NCBI RefSeq assembly: GCF_029392895.1
Contig: NZ_CP114200.1
Span: 248,001 to 312,000 of the forward strand
Source: Streptomyces sp. 71268
GTDB taxonomy: Bacteria > Actinomycetota > Actinomycetes > Streptomycetales > Streptomycetaceae
DNA length: 64,000 bases
Direction: 5' to 3'
A program made the translations under genes and the position numbers. This document shows positions 30,814 to 40,050 of the stretch, one piece after another. The notes beneath the pieces are model-generated. The model worked only from the letters and a program-made list of their open reading frames with translations. It did no database searches and was not told the DNA's origin. Position 1 is the first letter of the stretch, and each line of letters opens with the position of its first letter.

Positions 30814-32103
30814 ATGAGCGCCACCACACATCACGACAAGACGCGCGGCCGATGGCGGTCGCCGCGTCCCGCGCGGCCGGGCCGGGCGCCGCGCTATGGG
30901 CTGCGTACGGCCTGGGTCATGATGGCCTCGGGCTGGAGCGCCAACCAGTTCTCCGCGCTGCTCGGCGCCTACCGCTCCAACCTGGGACTGTCCGAGTCCA
31001 CCGTGACGGGCCTGTTCGCCGTGTACGTCGTCGGCCTGGTGCCGGGGCTGCTCGTCGGCGGGCCGCTCGCCGACCGCCACGGACGCCGTCCGGTGGCGCT
31101 GGTCGCGCTGGGGGTGAACCTGGCCTCGTCCGTCTTCCTCATGGTCGGCAGCACCGCGCACTGGCTGTTGTTGCCGGGCCGGTTCCTCACCGGTGTGGGT
31201 GCCGGGGCGCTCCTCGCGGCGGGCAGCGCGTGGGTCAAGGAGTTGTCGTCCCCGCCGTTCGTCGCCGACGCGGCGCCGGCCGCTGCGGCCAAACGCGCGG
31301 GCCTGTTCGTCTCGGCGGGCTTCGCCTCCGGCGGCCTGGTCGCCTCCGTGATCGCGCAGTGGGCGCCACACCCGCTGGTGACCGCCTACCTGCCGCACCT
31401 GGTGCTGGCCAGCGCGGCCGGCCTCGCCGCGCTGCCCGTCCCCGAGTCACGGCAGCCGCGCCCCACGGCCACCGAGCGCGTGCGCCCCTCCGCGACCGCC
31501 CCGACCTCCGCCAGCGGGCCAAACGCCCCCGCGCCGTCCGCGTACGGGCGCCGGTTCCTGCGCGCCGTGGTGCCGCTGGCGCCCTGGGTGTTCGCGGCAC
31601 CCGCCATCGGCTTCGCCACGCTGCCCGGCCTGGTGGACGACGGGCTGTCGGGCTGGCAGACGGTGTACGCGGGCATCATGACGGCCGTCGTACCGGGCGC
31701 CGGGCTCGTCGTGCAGCCGCTGGCCCGGCGGTTGGCCGCCCGCAGTCGGCTGGCCACCGCCGCCATCGGGATGCTGGTCACGACGGTGGGCCTGGCGCTG
31801 GCGGCGCCGGCCGCCGCCCTGGAGCAACCCGCGCTCGCGCTGGTCTCGGGCGCGCTGCTCGGCGCCGGGTACGGGCTCGCGCTCACCTACGCCCTGACGG
31901 AGGTCGCGGCCCTGGCCCCGCCCGACCGGCTGGCGCGGCTCACGGCGTATTTCTGGACCACGGCCTACGTCGGGATGTTCACGCCGTACGTGATCGCGCT
32001 GCTGTCCGGCGCGTTCGGGATGACCACGCTGCTGCTGACGGGCGCGGTGCTGGCGGTGGCGACGTGTGTGGGGCTGCTGTGGCTCAACCGCGACGAGGAG
32101 TGA
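30814..32103 (+). CDS. Major facilitator superfamily transporter
   Basis: Membrane transporter of 429 residues from ATG 30814. About 12 hydrophobic segments are visible. The GGPLADRHGRRPVAL loop (about 86-100) between segments 2 and 3 is the MFS signature. A Pro/Ser/Thr-rich cytoplasmic loop separates the two six-helix halves near residue 215. Probably a proton-driven exporter of drugs or metabolites; the substrate is not visible. Control by the divergent LysR protein is likely. Confidence 0.92.
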   Translation: MSATTHHDKTRGRWRSPRPARPGRAPRYGLRTAWVMMASGWSANQFSALLGAYRSNLGLSESTVTGLFAVYVVGLVPGLLVGGPLADRHGRRPVALVALGVNLASSVFLMVGSTAHWLLLPGRFLTGVGAGALLAAGSAWVKELSSPPFVADAAPAAAAKRAGLFVSAGFASGGLVASVIAQWAPHPLVTAYLPHLVLASAAGLAALPVPESRQPRPTATERVRPSATAPTSASGPNAPAPSAYGRRFLRAVVPLAPWVFAAPAIGFATLPGLVDDGLSGWQTVYAGIMTAVVPGAGLVVQPLARRLAARSRLATAAIGMLVTTVGLALAAPAAALEQPALALVSGALLGAGYGLALTYALTEVAALAPPDRLARLTAYFWTTAYVGMFTPYVIALLSGAFGMTTLLLTGAVLAVATCVGLLWLNRDEE

Positions 32104-32151
32104 GGGGGCCTCAGCGGGCGCGCGGCGGGTGACACAGCCACCGCGGAGGTC

Positions 32152-32182
32152 GCGGGCGGCGGGACCGGGTCCCGGCGCCCGC
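32152..32182 (+). terminator. Hairpin after the MFS gene
   Basis: Arms 32152-32166 and 32168-32182 pair at 14 of 15 positions. They are almost adjacent, so a few central pairs must open to form the loop. Confidence 0.5.
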
Positions 32183-32268
32183 GTCGCGTGTGCGGACGGG
32201 GGCTAACCCGTGGGCGGTCGGGCCGGCGGCGGTAGTCTTGGCCGGTCCACACACAGAGGAGCCCGCCG

Positions 32269-33207
32269 ATGACCCAGCCTCCCAACGAGCCACCGCACGG
32301 CGGCTTCGGCGCGCCCCCTCCCCCGCCACCGGACCCCCGGCAAACCCCTCAACAACCCACCGCGCGACCGCCGCAGCCGGACCCCGCCCACGGCCAACCG
32401 CCGGGCGCCCCCGCCTACGGCCAGCCGCCCGGCTACGGCCAGCCACCACAGGGCGGCCCAGCCTCACCGTACGGGCAGCAGCAGCCGGGGCCCTACGGAG
32501 CGCCACAGCAGCCGGGCCCGTACGGGCAGCCCCAGCAGGTCCCCGGCCCCTACCAACAGGCGGGCCCCTACGGCGCGCAGCAGCCCACTCCGTACGGGCA
32601 ACCGCAGCAGCCGTACGGCGGTTATCCGGCGCCGCCGGGTGGTGGGCGCGGCCGGCGCGGGACGGCGCTGGTCGTCGGCGGGGTGGTCGCCGCGCTGCTG
32701 GTGATATCCGGTGGCGTCTACCTCGCCACCCGTGATGACGACGGCGACGGGAAGAAGCCGGTCGCGCAGCACAGTACGGGCGCCACGGCGACCGCGACGC
32801 CCAGCACGGAGGCGTCCGACACCCCGACCGACGCGCGGCCAAGCGACGACGCCTACCCGAGCCCGAGCGCGTCGGACGTCCCTGACCTCAGCCCGGCGGG
32901 CACGGGGATCGAGGGCGTCTGGCGCTCGTCCAGGGACGGCCGGATGCTCGCCATGGCCAAGAGCACCCAGAGCGGTGCGAACCGGGGCGGTGCCGCGCTG
33001 GTCAAGGGTGACCTGTCGTGCAAGGGGTTGCGCGAGGAGCGCACGCCGGGGAAGACCTGGCGACTCGCGCTGCTGTGTGAGCGCGGCGGCAAGCAGGACA
33101 AGAGCCTCGGCGGCGATGTCACGCTCAACGGCGACACGGTCACGGTGGACTGGGACAGCGAGGCGACCGAGACCTTCGACCGTTTCCAGGACTTGACCGG
33201 AAGCTGA
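32269..33207 (+). CDS. Membrane-anchored protein with Pro/Gln/Tyr-rich N-terminal repeats
   Basis: Protein of 312 residues from ATG 32269. The first 128 residues are low complexity with repeated PYGQ, GPYG and PQQ units, likely disordered and cytoplasmic. One transmembrane helix spans about 132-155, followed by a Ser/Thr/Asp-rich linker and an extracytoplasmic domain (about 215-312) with a GVWRS start and two cysteines that may pair. This layout is common in Streptomyces for surface proteins of unknown role. It stands as a single gene. Confidence 0.8.
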   Translation: MTQPPNEPPHGGFGAPPPPPPDPRQTPQQPTARPPQPDPAHGQPPGAPAYGQPPGYGQPPQGGPASPYGQQQPGPYGAPQQPGPYGQPQQVPGPYQQAGPYGAQQPTPYGQPQQPYGGYPAPPGGGRGRRGTALVVGGVVAALLVISGGVYLATRDDDGDGKKPVAQHSTGATATATPSTEASDTPTDARPSDDAYPSPSASDVPDLSPAGTGIEGVWRSSRDGRMLAMAKSTQSGANRGGAALVKGDLSCKGLREERTPGKTWRLALLCERGGKQDKSLGGDVTLNGDTVTVDWDSEATETFDRFQDLTGS

Positions 33208-33777
33208 CGCAACCCGTGGCCACGGCCCGTCGGCGCCCCGTGCGTCGGCGGGCCGTTCCGCTGCCGGTGGCACCGCCACCGCCCCGCCCGGACGCGGCGC
33301 CGCGCGGCCTGTTCCCGGGTGTCGCGCCCGGCCCCGGAGGTGGCGGCGCGCGCCGCCCGTTCCCGGCCCGACCTCGCACGGCGGGGGCCGGTCGCGGTTT
33401 CCGGCCGCGTCTCCCGGGGCTCGCGACCGTCGGGAACCGGGTATGTGTGGGGGTCCCGGGCGAATGACGGGGCCGTGGCGGTCAAGAGCGCGTAAGACGT
33501 GTGGCCTTCAACAAAGCCACACCGTGTCGCATATGCCAAACACATAATTCGCGTCAGCTTATGACGGCTAAGCCGGATCGGCCCATACCAACTGCCCCTC
33601 ACCGGCCCGTGACTGGCGGGAAACCAGCCCATTCCGGTGACCCGTTTCCGTCCGTTGTGATGCTGAGTAAGGTGTGGCCTCTGTCGCCCACCGAACCGGT
33701 GCGATTTCGGGTCCGAATTCGGCGCGAGCGGCGGGGAGCGGGTGGGTGGCGTCGTCGATGAGGAACGGCAGGGGAGC
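33208..33777. other. Gene-free region
   Basis: About 570 bp with no supported gene. CGGCCCG (33223-33229) and CGGGCCG (33249-33255) may form a weak terminator for the preceding gene. An AT-richer patch at 33500-33570 is a likely promoter zone for the gene at 33778. Confidence 0.5.
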
Positions 33778-34734
33778 ATGTCCGCGGGCGCGTTCGAGGG
33801 GCAGTACGTGTGGCATCCGGCGGCCGACGACCGCGAACTCGCCAGCGCCTGTGTGGATGTTCGGGCGGGGCGCTACTGGAGCGCGCGCGAGGTGCTCAGG
33901 GACGCCCGTGACGACTTCGGGCTGCGCGCCCACCGCTCGCTCGTCCTGGCCTCCGAGGCGGCCGACTCCGACCTGACGGAGCGCTGGCTGGCCGAGGAGC
34001 CCGGGCCCGAGGCGGCGTTACTGTGGGCCCGGGTGGCGGTCTTACGCGCCGCGCGGGCCGCCGTCGGCAACGATCGCAGGGCCATCGCACTGGACCACAT
34101 CGCCACCGCCGCGTGCGAGCGGGCCGCCGAGATGGCCCCGCACGACCCCACGCCCTGGACCGCCCTCCTGGGCCTCGCCCACCTGCACCGGGCGCGCGAC
34201 CCGGCACCCCGTGGCCTGCTCACCGCTCCCCCGGGCCCCTGGTACCTGTTCGCCCGCATCCTGCGGCTCGACCCCTGGCACCGCGAGGCCCACCACCGGT
34301 TCCTGGCCTTCTTCTTCACCCGCAACGGCGGCTCGGCCAACGCTGCCTGGGACGTGGCGGCCTTCCTCGGGCAACGCGCGCCCGCCTCGTCGGCGCTGCG
34401 CCTGTTGCCGCTGGTCACCCTGGCGGAGGGGCACGACCCGGCCTCCCCGCTGGCAGACCGGATCTGGGAGGAACCGCAGTGGCGGACCACCGCCCTCAGC
34501 GTCTACCAGTACTGGTTCCCGCACGCGGCGACCTACCGCTTCACGCCCGTCCTCGATCTGGCCTACCTGGCCCACGCGCTCTTCATGGCCGGGCGCGCGT
34601 TCGAGGCCCGGGCCGTCTTCACGGCGATGGGGCCCTACGCCTCGCGCCTGCCGTGGAGCCTGTTCGGCGATCCGGAAGCACACCTCACCCGGGCCCGGCG
34701 GCACTGTGGCCTGCCGGTGCCCGGCGCGCCCTGA
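33778..34734 (+). CDS. Hypothetical protein of 318 residues with two TTA codons
   Basis: ATG at 33778 follows GGGGAG. The protein is mostly helical and soluble, with repeated Ala/Leu/Arg helices that suggest a TPR-like or alpha-solenoid fold (about 25-315). No catalytic motif is visible. Codons 81 (34018-34020) and 89 (34042-34044) are TTA, so translation probably needs the bldA tRNA and may be limited to late growth. It lies 82 bp before an amino-acid permease but does not obviously share an operon. Function unknown. Confidence 0.75.
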   Translation: MSAGAFEGQYVWHPAADDRELASACVDVRAGRYWSAREVLRDARDDFGLRAHRSLVLASEAADSDLTERWLAEEPGPEAALLWARVAVLRAARAAVGNDRRAIALDHIATAACERAAEMAPHDPTPWTALLGLAHLHRARDPAPRGLLTAPPGPWYLFARILRLDPWHREAHHRFLAFFFTRNGGSANAAWDVAAFLGQRAPASSALRLLPLVTLAEGHDPASPLADRIWEEPQWRTTALSVYQYWFPHAATYRFTPVLDLAYLAHALFMAGRAFEARAVFTAMGPYASRLPWSLFGDPEAHLTRARRHCGLPVPGAP

Positions 34735-34816
34735 GCGACCCTGGCGCATTCGCCGCGCGGCGCACCACCCACCTTGCGGCGAGGTATTTCTCCTCTCCCC
34801 CAGAAAGGTCGCTGTT

Positions 34817-36355
34817 GTGTCAGAACCCGCGTTTCCCGCTCGTACGAAAACGCACCGCCCGGCACCTTCACAACCCTTTGACGACGATGCGACGTTGCAC
34901 GCGATGGGATATCCGCGCAAACTGACTCGCCGCTTTCGGGCCTTCGACAACTTCGCTATATCGTTCACCATCATCAACATCATCTCGGGCATCTTCTCGT
35001 CATTCGGTTTCGGCATGGCCGCCGGTGGTCCGCGCGTTCTCGTGTTCGGCTGGATCGCGGTTTCCGTCATGGTGCTCTTCGTGGGTGCCTCGATGGCCGA
35101 GATCGCCTCCGCCTATCCGACGAGCGGCGCGCTCTACTTCTCCGCGGGGAAGCTCGCCAAGCGCCACCGCGGGGCCTGGTCCTGGTACACGGGCTGGTTG
35201 AACTTCGTCGGCCAGGTGGGCGGGACCGCGGCGACCGGGTACGCGGCGGCCACCTTCATCCAGGCGTTCCTGGCGATGCAGTGGCCCTCGTACGAGGTGA
35301 CGGAGCAGCGCACGGTGTTGATCACCGCCGTCATCCTGTTGGTGCAGGCGCTGGCCAACACGTACACGGTGCACCTCGTGGCCGTCATGAACCGGATCTC
35401 GGTGTGGTGGCTGCTGATCGGGATGGTCGTGATCGTCGTCGTCCTCGCGGTGGAGCCCTCGCACCACCAGTCGGCCTCGTTCGTCACGCATTTCGTCAAC
35501 GACACGGGATTCACCAACGCGCTGTACGGCGGAATGCTCGGCCTGCTGGTGACCAGTTGGACCTTCACCGGATTCGACGGCAGTTTCCACATGTCCGAGG
35601 AGACGGTGCAGGCGACCGTCAATGCGCCGCGGGGCATCATGCGGGCCATCGGCTACTCCGCGGTGACCGGCCTGATCCTCATGCTCGCGCTGGTGTACGC
35701 GATCCGTGACTACGACAAGGAGGCGGGGGCCGCGGCGCCGCCGGTGCAGATTCTCGTGGACGCGTTGGGCACCGGCACGGCCAAGGTGTTGTTGCTCATC
35801 GTGATCGGGGCGATGCTCTTCTGTGGCCTGGCCAACATGACCAGTAACACCCGTCAGATCTTCGCGTTCTCCCGGGACGGCGCGATGCCCGGCTCCCGGT
35901 GGTGGCACTCGGTATCGCCGCGCACCCGCACCCCCGTCAAGGCCGTGTGGCTGGCCGCCGCCTGCTCACTGGTCCTCGTCATCCCCGGCTGGTGGTCGCA
36001 CACCGCCTTCACGGCGGTCGTCAGCGTCAACGTGGTCGGGCTCTTTCTCTCCTACGCGGTGCCGATCTTCCTGCGGCTGCGGCTCGACGACTTCCAGCCC
36101 GGGCCCTGGCACCTGGGCCGGTGGGGCAAGGTCGTCGGGCGGGTCGCGGTGACCTGGATCGTGATCAGCAGCGTGCTCTTCATGCTGCCGCACGCCTCCC
36201 CCATCACGGCGACTTCCTTCAACTACGCCCCCATCGCCCTCGCCGTGGTGCTACTGATCGCTACGGTGTGGTGGTTCGCCAGTGCCCGCCGCCGCTTCCA
36301 GGGCCCGGTCAGCTACGGCCGCCCCGACGAGGTCGCCGCCATGGACCTGATCTGA
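34817..36355 (+). CDS. APC-superfamily amino-acid/GABA-type permease
   Basis: Membrane transporter of 512 residues. GTG at 34817 follows AAAGG. About 12 hydrophobic segments, starting with the RAFDNFAISFTIINIISG segment typical of the amino acid-choline transporter subfamily. The FTGFDGSFHMSEET stretch near residue 255 and the SRDGAMPGSRWW loop near 355 are further family marks. Likely imports an amino acid, GABA or choline-like solute. A GNAT gene follows after 61 bp on the same strand and may be co-transcribed. Confidence 0.93.
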   Translation: MSEPAFPARTKTHRPAPSQPFDDDATLHAMGYPRKLTRRFRAFDNFAISFTIINIISGIFSSFGFGMAAGGPRVLVFGWIAVSVMVLFVGASMAEIASAYPTSGALYFSAGKLAKRHRGAWSWYTGWLNFVGQVGGTAATGYAAATFIQAFLAMQWPSYEVTEQRTVLITAVILLVQALANTYTVHLVAVMNRISVWWLLIGMVVIVVVLAVEPSHHQSASFVTHFVNDTGFTNALYGGMLGLLVTSWTFTGFDGSFHMSEETVQATVNAPRGIMRAIGYSAVTGLILMLALVYAIRDYDKEAGAAAPPVQILVDALGTGTAKVLLLIVIGAMLFCGLANMTSNTRQIFAFSRDGAMPGSRWWHSVSPRTRTPVKAVWLAAACSLVLVIPGWWSHTAFTAVVSVNVVGLFLSYAVPIFLRLRLDDFQPGPWHLGRWGKVVGRVAVTWIVISSVLFMLPHASPITATSFNYAPIALAVVLLIATVWWFASARRRFQGPVSYGRPDEVAAMDLI

Positions 36356-36416
36356 CCCGCCTGACCACCGACCGCCCAGCACGGCCGACTCTCCACGGGA
36401 AGGGACACCCAGCACG

Positions 36417-37343
36417 ATGGACCCGCTCAACACAGCATCCCCCGAAGACGCCCAGGGCCCTGGCCAGGTGGGCGCGGCCGCGCCGGCCTCGCCCGACGTC
36501 GCCCGACTGAGCGTGGCCAGCGCCTCGTTGGCGGACTGGTACCAGGTGGCCGAGTGGGCGGCGGCCGAGGGGTGGAACCCGGGGCATCGGGACGCGGACT
36601 GCTTCCACGCCACCGACCCGGCCGGCTTCTTCATCGGGCGCCTGGCCGGAGAGCTCGTGTCGGCGGTCTCGGTCGTCAACTACTCCGACGCCTACGCCTT
36701 CCTCGGCTTCTACCTGGTCCACCCCGACCACCGGGGCCGCGGGCTCGGCCTGGCCACCTGGCGCGCCGCGATGCCGCACGCCGGGAACCGGCTGGTCGGC
36801 CTGGACGCGGTGCCCGCGCAGGAGGCCACCTACCAGCGCTCGGGGTTCACCGCCGTGTACCGAACGACCCGCTACGCGGGCGTGCCCGAGCGCGCGGAGG
36901 TGCCCGGCGCCGGGGTCGTGCCGGTCGGCCGCGAACACCTCGCGGCGATCACCGGCTACGACCGCAAGTGCTTCCCCACCGAGCGCGGCGCCTTCGTGGA
37001 GCGCTGGTTGACCGCCGAAGGGCACGCCGCGTACGTCTGGCTGGACGGCGGGCACGTCGCCGGTTACGGGGTGATCCGGCCCGCCCGCGACGGGTGGCGC
37101 GTCGGGCCGCTGTTCGCCGACGGCCGGCGGGGCGCCGAGGCGTTGTTCGACGCGCTCACCTCCCACCTCGCCCCGGGCGAGACGGTCCACGTGGACGTGC
37201 CGGACCCGCGGTCGGAGGCCGGCGCGCTGGTTGCCGCCCGTGGCCTGCGGCCGGACTCGACGACCGCCCGGATGTACACCGGGCCGGCGCCACAGACCGC
37301 GATGGCCGCTACGTACGCGGTCACCAGCCTCGAACTCGGCTGA
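36417..37343 (+). CDS. GNAT-family N-acetyltransferase (tandem GNAT)
   Basis: Protein of 308 residues from ATG 36417. The first acetyltransferase domain (about 30-165) has the acetyl-CoA loop HPDHRGRGLGLATW near 102-115. A second, divergent GNAT-like half (about 175-300) lacks the loop, matching the double-domain acetyltransferases with a C-terminal DUF1248-type half. It probably transfers an acetyl group to a small amine. Location right after the permease suggests a metabolic link, which is inferred. Confidence 0.88.
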   Translation: MDPLNTASPEDAQGPGQVGAAAPASPDVARLSVASASLADWYQVAEWAAAEGWNPGHRDADCFHATDPAGFFIGRLAGELVSAVSVVNYSDAYAFLGFYLVHPDHRGRGLGLATWRAAMPHAGNRLVGLDAVPAQEATYQRSGFTAVYRTTRYAGVPERAEVPGAGVVPVGREHLAAITGYDRKCFPTERGAFVERWLTAEGHAAYVWLDGGHVAGYGVIRPARDGWRVGPLFADGRRGAEALFDALTSHLAPGETVHVDVPDPRSEAGALVAARGLRPDSTTARMYTGPAPQTAMAATYAVTSLELG

Positions 37344-37362
37344 CCCGCGCCACCACGCGCGA

Positions 37363-37389
37363 GGCGCCCCGACCGGTGGCCGGGGCGCC
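37363..37389. terminator. Bidirectional hairpin between GNAT and endonuclease genes
   Basis: Perfect 9-bp arms (37363-37371 and 37381-37389) with a 9-nt loop, between two converging genes. Confidence 0.7.
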
Positions 37390-37424
37390 CGCCCGCGAAG
37401 GGTGCCTGCGCCGGTGCTACCCGG

Positions 37425-38267
37425 TCACTTCCAGATCTCGTTCACCCACTCGGGGTGGTCGATGAACGGGTTCCGGTTGTGCTGGTACTCGTCGAATATG
37501 ACCTGGTTGCGCCGCTTCTCGAAGTCGCTCGGGGCGTCCTCGGCGCTCCACTTCCTGAGCACGGAGAGCCGGCCCAGGAACGGGTTGGAGCCGTTGCCCA
37601 CCTGGTCGTTGACCTCCAGGTCGGCGAAGCCGTCGTCACCCTCGTAGCGCACGGCCATGTAGAAGATCATGCGGGCCACGTCGCCCTTGACCTCGTCGCG
37701 CGGCTCGAAGGAGTCCCCGTCGGTGAAGTTGCCCGGCGCCTCGTCGACCTCGCTGCCGCCGAGGTCGAAGTCCTTGTTGCCACGGGTGCTGTTGACCGAC
37801 ACGTCGGTCGGGCGCAGGTGGTGGATGTCGGTGCCAGGGCCGGTGGCGGTACCGAAGTCGCCGTGCGACTTGGCCCACACGTGCTCGCGGTTCCACTGGT
37901 CGGCACCGCCGCCGTTGGAGTCCTTGCTCTGCGAGCGACCGGTGTAGAGCAGGATGACGTTGGAGGGGTTGGCCGGGTCCTCGTCGGTGGCCTTGAGCGC
38001 GTCCCAGACCTGGCTGTAGGAGAGCTTCTGGGTGTCGCTGCTGATGATCTGGTGCAGCGCCGCCTTGAGGGATTCGCCGGTCTTGCCTATGGCGTCCTCG
38101 TAGTACGTGTCGTCGTACGCCCCGTACGCCGTCGTGACCTGCGTGGACTGGCGGTCACCGCGCGTAGAGTCCGCAGCGAGGGCCGGGCTCTGTGCGACGA
38201 GGGCCGCGAGGGCCACACCGGTCAGCAGGGGCAGCGTCTGCCAGCGGGTGACTCGGCGGTAGCGCAT
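37425..38267 (-). CDS. Secreted endonuclease I family nuclease (EndA/NucM-like)
   Basis: Secreted nuclease of 280 residues. Signal peptide 1-31 ends in ALA. The His-Me finger core is visible as WNREHVW (catalytic His129) and DIHHLRP (147-153), followed by the NSTRGNKDF segment with the metal-binding Asn typical of EndA and NucM. ATG at 38267. Degrades extracellular DNA or RNA, probably for phosphate and nucleoside supply or during development. Confidence 0.92.
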   Translation of the reverse strand: MRYRRVTRWQTLPLLTGVALAALVAQSPALAADSTRGDRQSTQVTTAYGAYDDTYYEDAIGKTGESLKAALHQIISSDTQKLSYSQVWDALKATDEDPANPSNVILLYTGRSQSKDSNGGGADQWNREHVWAKSHGDFGTATGPGTDIHHLRPTDVSVNSTRGNKDFDLGGSEVDEAPGNFTDGDSFEPRDEVKGDVARMIFYMAVRYEGDDGFADLEVNDQVGNGSNPFLGRLSVLRKWSAEDAPSDFEKRRNQVIFDEYQHNRNPFIDHPEWVNEIWK

Positions 38268-38494
38268 GGTCGGTGTCCTCTCCCCGGTGCCGGGGCGGCC
38301 GCCGCGTCAATCCCGTACGCCGCGTCCACCCAGGCGAACTGTCGTTCGGCCGAGGGCAGCGTGGCACGGGAACGGTCGGGAGAGGTGAACGCCGTGAACC
38401 GGTTCGGTGGAGCCCCGCGGGCGGCTCGCTCCGTATGGGGACCTTTGGCGCGACTCGCCTGCCACGCCGCGGACCGCCGACCGTCCGCGACGCA

Positions 38495-38531
38495 CGGCCG
38501 CCGCCCGGGCGGGCGACCCGGGCGGCGGCCG
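38495..38531 (-). terminator. Hairpin closing the MATE/metallophore operon
   Basis: Perfect 15-bp arms (38495-38509 and 38517-38531) with a 7-nt loop, 50 bp past the MATE stop codon. The rest of the 313-bp gap (38268-38580) holds the endonuclease promoter region and no gene. Confidence 0.75.
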
Positions 38532-38580
38532 CGCGAGGCGGGGACGGCCGGCGACGCGCGGCCCCGAAGTCGGTCGCGGT

Positions 38581-40044
38581 CTACGTCACTTCGGCCTGGT
38601 TGTCAGGAAGGAGCGGTCGCTCGCGGGTGTCCAGGGCGCGGCGGTAGCGGGCCAGCAGCAGGACGGCCGTCGTCGCCAGGCCGACGAGCAGGCCGAGCCA
38701 GATGCCGAGGGTCTCCGCGCCGGCTACGTACCCGAGCAGTGCCGCCGCGGGCAGACCCACGAACCAGTAGCCGACGACGGTGATCCGAAAGCCGCTCCTG
38801 GTGTCGTCGAGGCCGCGCAGCAGGCCGACCCCGATGTTCTGGGCGCAGTCGAAGAACTGCAGCACCGCGATCACGAACAGCAGGTCGCGCGCGGTGTCCA
38901 GGGCCGCGTCGTCGTCGGCCGACCCGGCGTCGAGGAAGGGGCTGAGCACCAGGTCGGGCAGGGTGAGGTAGACGAGCGCGACCACGGTCATCACCGCGCC
39001 CGCGCAGCCCAGGGCGGTGTTCTTGAGCCGGCGGGCGGCGGGCGTGTGGCCGAGTGCCAGCTCCCGGCTGACGTTGATGGACGCGGCGTGCGAGAGGCCG
39101 ACGGCGATCTGGAAGACGATGTAGACGAGTTGGTTGATCGCGGTGTGGGCGGCGAGCGCCGCGCTGCCGAAGCTGCCGGCCATCAGGGTGGTGACGGAGA
39201 AGAAGCCCGCCTCGGAGCCGTAGGTCGCCGCGATCGGCACGCCGAGTCCGGTCAGGGTGCGCAGCGTCGCGCGGTCGGCGCCGCGCGTCCGCCAGGTGAT
39301 CAGTGGGGCCAGTACGGGGTCCCGCTTGGCGGCGGCGAGCAGGGCGAGGCAGGACAGCAGGTGGACGAGGGAGGTGGCCACGCCCACGCCGGTCAGGCCG
39401 AGTTCGGGCAGGCCCCAGGTGCCGTGGATGAGCACCCAGTTGAGGCCCGCGTTGACGGCCACCGAGGCGAGGGTGATCCGCAACAGCGCCTGCGGCCTGC
39501 GCATCCCGACCGTGAACTGGCGGATGGCCTGGAACCACAGGCAGGGCAGCAGGCCGGGCGCGAGGGCCAGCAGCATGGACTGGGCCCGGTCCACGACCCG
39601 CGCGTCCTGCCCGACCCAGGTCAGGCCCTGCCCGATGAGGACCATCAGCAGGGCCCCGGCCACGCCGGCGAGCGTGGCCAGTACCAGGCTGGCCTGGACG
39701 ATGCGCCGCACCTCGGCCGCTTCGCGCGAGGGTCCCGTACGCGCGGCGCGCGGCGGCCCGGCCGCCTGGTCGCGCTCGCCTCCTGGCTCCCCGACGGCTT
39801 CGGCACGGGCCGCGGCGGCGGCGACCTGGTTGCCCACGGAGGTGACCAGGCCGACGCCCATGGTGCGGAGTTGGTTGAAGATCACGATGGCCAGGCCACC
39901 AGCGGCCAGGTCCGTCGTGCCGAGCAACCCCATCATCACGGTGTCGGTGGTGGTCAGGGCGACCTGGGCGAGTTGGGTGAGGGCCAGCGGGACGGCGAGC
40001 GTGGCCAGGGCCCGGCCGTCCCGGAGCGCGGTGGTCAGCGACAT
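38581..40044 (-). CDS. MATE-family multidrug/metabolite exporter
   Basis: Membrane protein of 487 residues with two six-helix halves, the MATE/DinF pattern: ALTQLAQVALTTTDTVMMG near residue 22 in helix 1 and the parallel IAATYGSEAGFFSVTTLMAG in helix 7. A hydrophilic loop near residue 85 is longer than usual. It is the last gene of the leftward operon and begins 6 bp after the SbnA-like stop codon, so it is very probably the exporter of the product of this operon. MATE exporters use proton or sodium gradients. Confidence 0.92.
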   Translation of the reverse strand: MSLTTALRDGRALATLAVPLALTQLAQVALTTTDTVMMGLLGTTDLAAGGLAIVIFNQLRTMGVGLVTSVGNQVAAAAARAEAVGEPGGERDQAAGPPRAARTGPSREAAEVRRIVQASLVLATLAGVAGALLMVLIGQGLTWVGQDARVVDRAQSMLLALAPGLLPCLWFQAIRQFTVGMRRPQALLRITLASVAVNAGLNWVLIHGTWGLPELGLTGVGVATSLVHLLSCLALLAAAKRDPVLAPLITWRTRGADRATLRTLTGLGVPIAATYGSEAGFFSVTTLMAGSFGSAALAAHTAINQLVYIVFQIAVGLSHAASINVSRELALGHTPAARRLKNTALGCAGAVMTVVALVYLTLPDLVLSPFLDAGSADDDAALDTARDLLFVIAVLQFFDCAQNIGVGLLRGLDDTRSGFRITVVGYWFVGLPAAALLGYVAGAETLGIWLGLLVGLATTAVLLLARYRRALDTRERPLLPDNQAEVT

Positions 40045-40050
40045 CGCGTA

